Assembly (NCBI GenBank): GCA_947647645.1
Contig: CANSLE010000036.1
Span: forward strand, 1-13,463
Direction of reading: 5' to 3'
DNA: 13,463 nucleotides
DNA from: an uncultured Microbacterium sp.
Lineage (GTDB): Bacteria; Actinomycetota; Actinomycetes; Actinomycetales; Microbacteriaceae
Part shown: positions 6,264 through 13,124 of the stretch, in pieces
Layout: each line of letters begins with the position of its first letter
Numbering within the stretch: the first letter of the stretch is position 1
The notes under the pieces: generated by a model
Told to the model about the DNA's origin: nothing
Seen by the model: only the letters and a program-made list of their open reading frames with translations
Database searches by the model: none
Translations under genes and position numbers: made by a program

Positions 6264-7887
6264 CCGATCTGGGGGAGGGGACGTCGATGACCCGGTCGCA
6301 GGCGCCGAGCAGCACGGGGGAGGTGGTGATCACGATGACGGTGTCGCTGTGCCCGGCGAGCGAGCGAGCGATGTGCGCCTCTGTGACGGCGTCAACGGCT
6401 GAGGTCGGTTCGTCCAGCACGAGTACGTCGCCACCCGCATGCAGTGCGCGGGCGATCCCGATGCGCTGTCGTTGTCCGCCGGAGAGCCGTCGGCCGGCCT
6501 CGCCCACCTCCGACTCCCAGCCGCCGACCTGCACCACCGTGTCGTGCAGAGCCGCCACATCGACAAGGGCCGGATGCGGTGATCCGTCACTGCCGTGTCC
6601 GCGCACGGCGTCGCGCAGAGTGCCGCTCACGATCGTCTGTCCGTGGGGAGGGGCCACCACGCGGCGCCGATACTCGATCGGATCCCACTGCGTCAGATCC
6701 CGCCGGTCGCCGTCGACGACGAGTTCGACCCGACCGGGCTCAGGCGGAGTGCGCAGGCCGAGGAGTCGGGAGAGCGATCGGGCCGTGTCGCTGTCGGCAG
6801 GACGGATGCCGAGCAGCTCACCCGCCTTCACCTCCACGAGCGACTCGTGCGCAGCGCCGGGGCGGAAGGCCAGGACGATCTCATCGGTCGAATCCCGACG
6901 GCCCCCCTGCGCGACCGGGGCGTCGATCAGGTCGTCGGCGTCGATGAGCTCGGCCAGTCTCTTGGCCGAGGCGAGCTTGTGGATCCAGTTCGAGGGGAAC
7001 GAGCCGGCGTAGGCGAGGTAGCCGCTGATGAACTGGGCCAGGCCGAGCACCGTGACCAGCTCGCCGATGCTGATGCGGCCCTCGGCCGCGAACCATGCTG
7101 ACATGCCCGCCAGCGCGGTCGTCGCGATCGCGGCCAGCGTGCTGCTGACGGCTTCGTACGAGGCGAGGGATCGACCGGCTGCGGTCGCGGCGCGACGGGA
7201 GGTGTCGCTCGCGGCGACATAGCGGCGCACCGCTTCCTCGCGTGCGCCGATGCCGACGAGCACCCGGAACCCGCTCATGAAGTCGGCGGCGACTGCCCCG
7301 GCCTCGGTGGCCGCGTGCTGCTCGGCGAGACCGCGACGCTCGAGCGGGCGCGAGACGACCTGCATCGCGAGCATCATCGCGATCGTGGAGACGAAGACGA
7401 CGAGGGTCGCGACGGGCGAGATCGCCAGCATCACGAGTCCGGCCCCGATGACCGCGGCGATCGTCGAGCACTGCTGCGCCACCGACCAGGCCACGCCGGC
7501 CACGCGATACGTGTCGGAGGTCACGAAGGTCAGTGCCTCACCCGGCGTCACCGCGCGGCGGGAGAGGCGGGGGCGCAGCATCCGCGAGAGTGCGAGGTGG
7601 CGTAGCGCCTGCTCGCCGTATCCGTAGATCGAGACCATGAGGCGGGATGCCGACTGGTAGCTCACTGTCAGCACCAGGAAGGTCGCGACCAGGACGCCGA
7701 ACCAGATCGCGAGTGCCTCCGGGTCGGCGGGGAGCACCGCGCGGTCGATCGTCGCGCCGATGATGACGGGGATCGCGGCCTCCGCCAGCGCGTGCATCAT
7801 GAGCAGCGCGGTCGCCGCGGCGAGGGCTGCGCCGCGCCCTTGCGACGTCAGTGCGATCCCGAAGAGTCGGCGTGGGGTGTTCGTCAC
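6247..7887 (-). CDS. Exporter-fold ABC half-transporter lacking Walker A and H-loop (IrtA/YbtP-like)
   Basis: A 546-residue half-transporter with six predicted membrane helices (about residues 15-305) and an ATPase domain. The segment where Walker A belongs reads GIRPADSDTARS (360-371), with no GKS/T, so the phosphate-binding lysine is missing. The Q-loop region reads APPHGQTIVSG. The signature LSGGQ (468-472) and Walker B VLVLDEPTSAVD (488-499) are intact. The H-loop histidine is replaced by Thr522 in VIVITTSP. The protein must act with a partner that supplies a complete Walker A, and the next gene encodes one. I chose GTG 7887 because it overlaps the FepC stop as GTGA (7884-7887). The same frame stays open 222 codons further upstream, but that part lies over fepC and translates to arginine/proline-rich shadow sequence. 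Confidence 0.92.
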   Translation of the reverse strand: MTNTPRRLFGIALTSQGRGAALAAATALLMMHALAEAAIPVIIGATIDRAVLPADPEALAIWFGVLVATFLVLTVSYQSASRLMVSIYGYGEQALRHLALSRMLRPRLSRRAVTPGEALTFVTSDTYRVAGVAWSVAQQCSTIAAVIGAGLVMLAISPVATLVVFVSTIAMMLAMQVVSRPLERRGLAEQHAATEAGAVAADFMSGFRVLVGIGAREEAVRRYVAASDTSRRAATAAGRSLASYEAVSSTLAAIATTALAGMSAWFAAEGRISIGELVTVLGLAQFISGYLAYAGSFPSNWIHKLASAKRLAELIDADDLIDAPVAQGGRRDSTDEIVLAFRPGAAHESLVEVKAGELLGIRPADSDTARSLSRLLGLRTPPEPGRVELVVDGDRRDLTQWDPIEYRRRVVAPPHGQTIVSGTLRDAVRGHGSDGSPHPALVDVAALHDTVVQVGGWESEVGEAGRRLSGGQRQRIGIARALHAGGDVLVLDEPTSAVDAVTEAHIARSLAGHSDTVIVITTSPVLLGACDRVIDVPSPRSDARHG

Positions 7888-8672
7888 GGCATCCGCCGGC
7901 CGAGCGGGAGCACCAGCGGTGTGCCCGAGACGGGATCGGTGATCACCTTGCAGGGCAGGTCGTACACGGCCTGCACGAGCTCTGCGGTGATGATCTCCCG
8001 CGGGTCGCCCTGTGCCACGATCGCTCCGTCGCGCATCGCCACGAGGTGGGTCGCGTAGCGGGCGGCATGGTTGAGGTCGTGGAGGACGGCGACCAGTGTG
8101 GTGCCGCTGCGGTGCAGGTCGGCGAACAGCTCCATGAGATCGATCTGGTGAGCGATGTCGAGGAAGGTCGTCGGCTCGTCGAGCAGAAGATGCCTCGTCT
8201 GCTGCGCAAGCGCCATCGCCACCCACACACGCTGCCGCTGTCCGCCCGAGAGCTCGTCGACCAGGCGGCGCGACAGGTCGGTCACCCCGGTCGCCGCCAT
8301 CGCCTCGGAGACCGCGCGTTCGTCGGCGCTGCTCCAGGTGCGCATCGCGCTCTGATGCGGAAACCGCCCCCGACCGACCAGGTCGGCGACCGTGATCCCG
8401 TCCGGGGCGAGGGAGGACTGGGGGAGTAGGCCCAGCTTGCGGGCCGCCGCCTTCGGCTTGAGCGAACGCAGCTCGACGCCGTCGAGGAGCACGGCTCCGG
8501 TGGTCGGACGCAGCAGCCGGGCGAGCCCGCGCAGCAGGGTCGACTTGCCGCATGCGTTCGGTCCGATGATGATCGTGAACGAGCCGTCCGGCACCTCCAG
8601 CGACAGCTCAGAGATGATCGGGGTCTCCCCGTAGCCCAGCGTGATGTCGCGGGCCAGCAGCGAAGCGTTCAT
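7884..8672 (-). CDS. fepC: Iron-siderophore ABC transporter ATPase (FepC/FecE family)
   Basis: A 262-residue cytoplasmic ATPase that powers the two FecCD-type permeases encoded just upstream. It carries a complete set of motifs: Walker A GPNACGKST (37-45), Q-loop Gln85 in LLPQS, signature LSGGQRQR (141-148), Walker B LLLDEPTTFLD (162-172) and H-loop His198 in AVLHDLN. The LAPDGITVADLVGRGRFPHQ stretch and the spacing of motifs are typical of the FepC/FhuC iron-chelate subfamily. Start ATG 8672 is preceded by AAAGGAA, which lies across the 11-bp gap after the permease stop. Its own stop overlaps the next start as GTGA. The length is normal for the family. Confidence 0.95.
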   Translation of the reverse strand: MNASLLARDITLGYGETPIISELSLEVPDGSFTIIIGPNACGKSTLLRGLARLLRPTTGAVLLDGVELRSLKPKAAARKLGLLPQSSLAPDGITVADLVGRGRFPHQSAMRTWSSADERAVSEAMAATGVTDLSRRLVDELSGGQRQRVWVAMALAQQTRHLLLDEPTTFLDIAHQIDLMELFADLHRSGTTLVAVLHDLNHAARYATHLVAMRDGAIVAQGDPREIITAELVQAVYDLPCKVITDPVSGTPLVLPLGRRMP

Positions 8673-8683
8673 GCATGTTCCTT

Positions 8684-9790
8684 TCAGGTGCGGCGCGCGT
8701 ACTGGGCGGCCAGCAGCCAGGCGAGGTAGAGGCCGCCGATCGAGACCGTCACGACGCCGACGGGCACGGCGACGAGCTGAGCGACGACGTCGGAGACCAC
8801 GACGAGGGCGGCGCCCGTCAGCATCACGGGGACCGTGCCCATCGGCGTGTTCGAGCGGGTGAGGCGTTGCGAGATCTGAGGGGCCGCCAGCGCGATGAAC
8901 GAGATGGGGCCTGCGGCCGCCGTGACCAGCGCGACCAGGGCGACGCCGATCACCATCGCGGCGAGTCGCGTGCGTCCGGGACTGACCCCGAGCGCGGTCG
9001 CCGCATCGTCACCCATCTCGAGCACCGGCAGCGTGCGACTCAGCGGAAGCGACAGCAGGGCGACGATCGCGAAGACGATCGAGGCAGGGATCAGCTGGTC
9101 GAATCCGAGCGAGGCGAGTGAACCCGCCCCCCAGGTCGCCGCCATCATGGCCTTCTCGACGCTGACCGAGATCAGGATCCAGGAGGTGAGGGATCCGAGA
9201 CCGGCCGAGACGCCGATGCCGACGATGATCAGCCGGAACGACGACATGGTGTTCTTGGAGGCCAGGACGTACACGAGCAGTGCGGTGATCAGGCCGCCGA
9301 CGAGGGCGCCGGCGGCCTTGAGCATGTACGTGTTCACCTCCAGCACCACCATCGTGAGGGTCACGCCGAACTGTGCGCCGACGCCGAAGCCGATGATGTC
9401 GGGGGAGCCGAGCGGATTACGGGTGAGCGACTGGAAGACACCGCCGGCCGATGCGAGGGCAGCGCCGCAGAGCACCGCGAACAACGCACGCGGCAGTCGC
9501 CACTCGAACACCACCTGACGGATGTCGGGGTCGGAGGACGGGTCGACGAGAGCCCGGATGACCGAACCGAGGTCCACGTCGTAGGCGCCGATCGTCATCG
9601 AGGCGAGACCCGCCGCGATGATCACGATCGCGAGCGCCAGGCAGACCACGATCGTCCGCACCGGGATGAGAGCCGCGATGTGCGCGGTCTCTATCCGGAT
9701 CTGCCGGCGTCCGTGATCGACGGGGGCGACGTCCGCGGGCGGGCGTGGGGGCGTCTGGGAAGCAGCGGTGGGGCGCTGGTCGACGCTCAC
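8684..9790 (-). CDS. Iron-siderophore ABC transporter permease (FecCD family), second subunit
   Basis: A 368-residue membrane protein that forms half of the import channel. After a hydrophilic N-terminus of about 50 residues rich in proline and arginine, it shows the hydrophobic pattern of a roughly ten-helix FecCD permease. The family hallmark RNPLGSPDIIGFGVGA lies at 124-139. The later AAGPISFIALAAPQISQRL corresponds to the conserved cytoplasmic loop that contacts the ATPase. Start GTG 9790 overlaps the preceding permease stop as GTGA, with GAGGGTGAG as ribosome site. The frame is open further upstream, but that region is antisense-like shadow over the other permease. It probably pairs with the first permease as a heterodimer, as FepD does with FepG. 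Confidence 0.94.
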   Translation of the reverse strand: MSVDQRPTAASQTPPRPPADVAPVDHGRRQIRIETAHIAALIPVRTIVVCLALAIVIIAAGLASMTIGAYDVDLGSVIRALVDPSSDPDIRQVVFEWRLPRALFAVLCGAALASAGGVFQSLTRNPLGSPDIIGFGVGAQFGVTLTMVVLEVNTYMLKAAGALVGGLITALLVYVLASKNTMSSFRLIIVGIGVSAGLGSLTSWILISVSVEKAMMAATWGAGSLASLGFDQLIPASIVFAIVALLSLPLSRTLPVLEMGDDAATALGVSPGRTRLAAMVIGVALVALVTAAAGPISFIALAAPQISQRLTRSNTPMGTVPVMLTGAALVVVSDVVAQLVAVPVGVVTVSIGGLYLAWLLAAQYARRT

Positions 9791-10872
9791 AGTTCGCTCA
9801 CCCTCTTGCGGCGCACGAGTGAGATCAGGATGGGCGCACCCACGAGAGCGGTGACGATCCCGACGCGCAGTTCGCCGCTCGGGAGCGCGACGCGTCCGAG
9901 GATGTCGGCGAACAGCAGGAAGGCGGGGCCGATGATCATCGAGTACGTCAGCACCCAGCGCTGATCGGGGCCGGTGAACCAGCGGACGATGTGCGGGATC
10001 GCCAGCCCGACGAAGGCGATCGGGCCGGCGGCGGCGACGCTCGTTCCGGCCAGCAGGGTGACCGCGATGATCACCAGCGCGCGGGTGACGCGCACCCGCG
10101 CGCCGAGCGCCTGCGCGAGGTCGTCGCCGAGTGCCAGGGCGTTGAGGGAGCGGGCGCAGAGCAGCCCGATCAGGAGACCGGTGACGATCAGCGGCGTCGC
10201 CCAGGTGAGCTGGTCGAGGGTGCGTCCTCCGATGGAGCCGACACCCCAGAAGCGCATGACCTGAAGGGTGCCCAGGTCGCGCAGCACGATTGCGGTTGCG
10301 AGGCCGGTGAAGGCGGCGCCGAGGGCGACCCCGGCGAGTGTCAGCTTCATGGGCGTCGCACCGGAAGAGCCGAACGAACCCAGCGCGTACACGAGGATCG
10401 TGAGCATGAAGGCGCCGCCCAGTGCAAACGGCACATAGGCGCCCGGGGCGGTCAGGCCGAGCACACCGACCGCGAAGGTGACGGCGAAGGATGCACCCGC
10501 GTTCACCCCCAGGATGCCGGGGTCGGCCAGCGGGTTGCGGGTGAAGGCCTGGATGAGCCCGCCGCACACGGCGAGGGCGGCGCCGACGATGATGCCGAGC
10601 AGCGTCCGGGGAACCCGCAGCTCTACGACCATGAGGTGCAGAGCGTCGGTGTCGTCGTACGCGAACAGGGCCTGCAGCACCGTGCGAGGGTCGAGCGCTC
10701 GGTTGCCGATGGCCAGCGAGGCGATGGCGGCGAGCGCCAGCAACGCCGCCGAGAGGATCAGTCCCAGGACGAGCGTCACGGTGCGGTGCGGGGAGTCGTC
10801 TGCACGACTCCCCGCACGTGTGTTCGAGACGTCCGTGCCGTCTTTCGTCGTCAGGGACATCTCGCGATTCAC
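9787..10872 (-). CDS. Iron-siderophore ABC transporter permease (FecCD family), first subunit
   Basis: A 361-residue membrane protein with a short polar N-terminus followed by about ten hydrophobic segments. The FecCD hallmark RNPLADPGILGVNAGA is at 112-127, and AAGPIAFVGLAIPHIVRW forms the conserved coupling loop near the C-terminus. It would build the transmembrane channel with the next permease and be driven by the FepC-type ATPase. Start GTG 10872 overlaps the stop of the binding-protein gene as GTGA (10869-10872). ATG 10860 (MSLTTKDG), four codons further in, is a reasonable alternative start, since neither has a strong ribosome site at good spacing. Confidence 0.94.
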   Translation of the reverse strand: MNREMSLTTKDGTDVSNTRAGSRADDSPHRTVTLVLGLILSAALLALAAIASLAIGNRALDPRTVLQALFAYDDTDALHLMVVELRVPRTLLGIIVGAALAVCGGLIQAFTRNPLADPGILGVNAGASFAVTFAVGVLGLTAPGAYVPFALGGAFMLTILVYALGSFGSSGATPMKLTLAGVALGAAFTGLATAIVLRDLGTLQVMRFWGVGSIGGRTLDQLTWATPLIVTGLLIGLLCARSLNALALGDDLAQALGARVRVTRALVIIAVTLLAGTSVAAAGPIAFVGLAIPHIVRWFTGPDQRWVLTYSMIIGPAFLLFADILGRVALPSGELRVGIVTALVGAPILISLVRRKRVSEL

Positions 10873-11936
10873 TTGCCCGCGATGGTCGGCTTGCCCTGCA
10901 GCGCGGCTGCGAGGTCGTCGACGTACTTCGGAAGCACGTACTTCAGAGACAACACCGTCGGGGCGCTGATCGCCGAGGCCTCAGCGGCATCCGCGTAGAT
11001 CACGTACGAGCCCTTCGCGATCGGGTTCCAGCGGGAGACGACCTTGTTCTCGACGGTGTATTTGCCGTCGGCCGCCGTGCTGCCCCAGGCAGCGAACAGG
11101 TCGGCCTGCACGTCGTAGAGCTTCTCCAAGCTGACGCCGGTGTACCAGTTGTCGCCCTTGGCGCTCGCGAGGAAGCTGTCCATGGACGAGGTGGAGGTGA
11201 AGCCGAGTGCCTCGGTGATGCGCACGCGGGGGTCGTACTTCAGGTAGACGCCGAGGTCGGTGCCGCCCTCGTTCAGTGTCAGACCCCAGACGAAGGTCTT
11301 GTCCTTGAACTCGGGGTGCTTTCCGGCGAGGGCGCTGATCTGCCCCTCGGTCTCGGTGATCAGCTCCTCGGCCTTGGCATCCTCCGACAGCGCCTTGCCG
11401 ACGGTGCGCGTCATGCCTTCCCAGGTGCCCGGGTTCCAGGGACCTTCGATGTAGGGCACGGTCGGTGCGATCTCGCTGAGACGCGCGTACTCGATGTCGC
11501 TCACACCCGAGTACAGACTGAGGATCAGGTCCGGCTTGAGTGCCTTGATCGCCTCGTAGTTGGGGCCGCCCTCGGTGAAGGGGATGATCTGGGGGGCCTT
11601 GCCGTACTGCTCGGTGACGAAGTTCTCGAACCAGGGCTGGTAGCCGCTCTCGCCCGCGCCCCAGACCTTTTCGATGCCGACCGGGTTGGTGCCGAGGGCG
11701 GCGACGATGTCGGGCGTCATCCAGCCGAGAGCGACCACGCGCTGGGGCTTCTTGGGGATCACGGTGTTGCCGTGCGCGTGCGTGATGACGACGCCCTCGG
11801 TGGAGGTCGACGACGGGGCGGGGTCGGCCTTTTCGGCGGTAGCCGAGCACCCGGCCAGGGCGAGGGCGGCGGCGACGGCCATGGCGACGAGTGCGGAGCC
11901 TCGTCGGATCTTCGGGCGCGCGAGAGCGGGCGACAT
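10869..11936 (-). CDS. Iron-siderophore substrate-binding lipoprotein (FepB/FecB family)
   Basis: A 355-residue extracytoplasmic binding protein that captures ferric siderophore at the outer face of the membrane and hands it to the FecCD permeases. The N-terminus has positive residues (RPKIRR), a hydrophobic stretch and a lipobox LALAGC with Cys30 as the lipidated residue. The mature part begins with a serine/threonine/proline linker and then the class III binding-protein pattern: PQRVVALGWMTPDIVAALG, GGPNYEAIKALKPDLIL and SEIAPTVPYI. The ligand cannot be named from sequence. It is the first gene of the operon, downstream of an iron box. ATG 11936 has a strong AAGGAG four bases upstream. Confidence 0.95.
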   Translation of the reverse strand: MSPALARPKIRRGSALVAMAVAAALALAGCSATAEKADPAPSSTSTEGVVITHAHGNTVIPKKPQRVVALGWMTPDIVAALGTNPVGIEKVWGAGESGYQPWFENFVTEQYGKAPQIIPFTEGGPNYEAIKALKPDLILSLYSGVSDIEYARLSEIAPTVPYIEGPWNPGTWEGMTRTVGKALSEDAKAEELITETEGQISALAGKHPEFKDKTFVWGLTLNEGGTDLGVYLKYDPRVRITEALGFTSTSSMDSFLASAKGDNWYTGVSLEKLYDVQADLFAAWGSTAADGKYTVENKVVSRWNPIAKGSYVIYADAAEASAISAPTVLSLKYVLPKYVDDLAAALQGKPTIAGK

Positions 11937-11940
11937 GGTT

Positions 11941-11946
11941 CTCCTT
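11941..11946 (-). promoter_or_regulatory. Ribosome binding site of the binding-protein gene
   Basis: On the minus strand AAGGAG is followed by AACC and then ATG 11936. It is the strongest Shine-Dalgarno sequence of the operon, consistent with a lipoprotein that is needed in excess over the membrane subunits. Confidence 0.8.
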
Positions 11947-11966
11947 CAGAGAGATGGGAGGGGTGT

Positions 11967-11982
11967 GCCGCGTCAACGCGGC
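11967..11982 (-). other. Small perfect hairpin in the operon leader
   Basis: GCCGCG and CGCGGC form a perfect 6-bp stem around the tetraloop TTGA (minus strand). It sits between the iron box and the ribosome site, so it would be in the 5' untranslated RNA if transcription starts near the iron box. No U-run follows in either direction, so it is not a terminator. It may affect mRNA stability or be chance. Confidence 0.35.
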
Positions 11983-11987
11983 AGAAG

Positions 11988-12006
11988 TTAGGTAAGCATG
12001 GCCTAA
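11988..12006. promoter_or_regulatory. DtxR/IdeR-type iron box controlling the siderophore operon
   Basis: The 19 bases TTAGGTAAGCATGGCCTAA match the known DtxR/IdeR consensus (TTAGGTTAGSCTAACCTAA) at 15 positions, with both outer arms TTAGG and CCTAA perfect. The box is 51 bp upstream of the binding-protein start, where a promoter is expected. Iron-loaded DtxR/IdeR-type repressors bind such sites and block transcription when iron is plentiful. I cannot place the -35 and -10 hexamers with confidence; TTACCT, just inside the box on the minus strand, is one possible -10. Confidence 0.85.
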
Positions 12007-12101
12007 CAGATCGATGCTAGAACGCGAGTGCGGCGGTCAGTGTCGATTGACGGACGACTTGTATCGCGAAACAGACAGGCGGGGTCGAGCGGGTCCGAGA
12101 C

Positions 12102-12944
12102 TCAGCGCCAGTAGAGGTGGTGCGCGGAGTCGGCCTGTACGCGGGCGACGTGCTGTCGCGGGGTGAGCCCGAACCGCCCCTTGAAGCTCGCCGAGAAGGC
12201 GCTGGTCGTGGCGTAGCCGCAACGATGAGCCGCGGCGCCGATCGGGGTGCCATCGACGATCAGGCGTGCGCCGAGAGTCATCCGGACGCCGGTCCGCCAT
12301 CGGCCGAACGTCATGCCGACGTCGTTCTGGAAGATCCGCAGCACGGTGCGTTCATGCAGGCCGTGGGCGAGGAAGAGCTCGCTGGCGCTGCGCGGGTCGC
12401 CGGGGTCGTCCAATACCGCCCGCACCAGAGCCCGCACGCGCCCATCGGTGGGCATCGGGACTTCGCCCCATCCGTCGAGTGCTTCCGGCGTCGGCTGCTG
12501 CAGCAGCTCGATCAGCGTGGACTGGATGCGCACGCGCAGATCGGTGGGCATGTCGTTGATGCCCAGGTGCAGCAGCATCTCCTGTACGGCGCGCGGCACG
12601 AGCACGCGGGTGATGTCGTCGATCGGCGCGATCGCGGAGGCGGCGGGCAGGTACGTGTAGCAGCCGACCGAGTCCCGCTCGTGGTGCGCCGTGTGCGGCG
12701 TCCGTGCGGGGATCCACACGCCCTGACCCGGAGCGAGTCGCCACATCGTGTCCTGCAGATGCACCCAGACGGTCCCGCGGTAGCACCACGCGAGCATCGC
12801 ATCAGCATGGGAGTGCGGAGGGGAGAGCGGGCGAGTGCCGGCGTCGTCTCCCGTGACGACCCCTGTCCCCATCAGGTATGGCGCGGCGACGGTCGACGGG
12901 TGCTCTGGGCTCGCATTCCAGTCGTCTTGTCGAAAAGTGTTCAT
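12102..12944 (-). CDS. AraC-family transcriptional regulator with N-terminal cupin domain
   Basis: A DNA-binding regulator of about 280 residues. The N-terminal part has a cupin-like sensor region (PPHSHADAMLAW, GTVWVHLQD, GVWIPARTPHTAHHE) that usually binds a small effector. The C-terminal part has two AraC helix-turn-helix units: one around ELFLAHGLHERTVLRIFQ, and the second with the family signature IGAAAHRCGYATTSAFSASF followed by FGLTPRQH. It lies directly upstream of the iron operon in the same direction and is divergent from an amine oxidase, so either could be its target. AraC proteins such as YbtA, PchR and RipA control iron or siderophore genes, which favours the operon by analogy only. 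I chose ATG 12944 (MNTFRQDD) because GGAG lies five bases upstream; ATG 12968 would add eight residues. Confidence 0.9.
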   Translation of the reverse strand: MNTFRQDDWNASPEHPSTVAAPYLMGTGVVTGDDAGTRPLSPPHSHADAMLAWCYRGTVWVHLQDTMWRLAPGQGVWIPARTPHTAHHERDSVGCYTYLPAASAIAPIDDITRVLVPRAVQEMLLHLGINDMPTDLRVRIQSTLIELLQQPTPEALDGWGEVPMPTDGRVRALVRAVLDDPGDPRSASELFLAHGLHERTVLRIFQNDVGMTFGRWRTGVRMTLGARLIVDGTPIGAAAHRCGYATTSAFSASFKGRFGLTPRQHVARVQADSAHHLYWR

Positions 12945-13124
12945 CCGTGCTCCGAGAAAGGGGCGCATGGCACCCCGGAATGCGGCTGCGCCCCATCATC
13001 GTATTGTGAAGGTCCGGGCTGAGGCTCGATCTGTTCCCCGCACGCGGCCTCGATGTGGCGAGGGAGCCCCTCCTGTCCACAGCACTCGTTATGAAAAGCT
13101 TGCTGCGTGGGAGGAGCCGGACGC
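12945..13124. promoter_or_regulatory. Divergent promoter region between the AraC regulator and the amine oxidase
   Basis: These 180 bp must hold promoters in both directions. A -10-like TACGAT faces the regulator (minus strand, 13003-12998), and TTATGA (13089-13094) faces the oxidase. Neither has a good -35 partner. No iron box or clear long palindrome is visible. An AraC protein encoded at one edge of such a region often binds it, but I could not identify a direct-repeat site. Confidence 0.4.
12950..12953 (-). promoter_or_regulatory. Ribosome binding site deciding the AraC-regulator start
   Basis: GGAG on the minus strand, five bases before ATG 12944. The upstream alternative ATG at 12968 is preceded only by GGGGTG directly adjoining it, so the downstream ATG is the better start. 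Confidence 0.55.

Noticed and set aside
7888..8553. A 222-codon N-terminal extension of the first half-transporter.
   Set aside because: It overlaps the confident FepC gene in another frame and is arginine/proline-rich without structure. The GTG at 7887 with the GTGA overlap is the natural start.
9791..10567. An N-terminal extension of the second FecCD permease.
   Set aside because: It overlaps the first permease in another frame, and its composition is that of a shadow. Start GTG 9790 has a ribosome site and the same overlap style as its neighbours.
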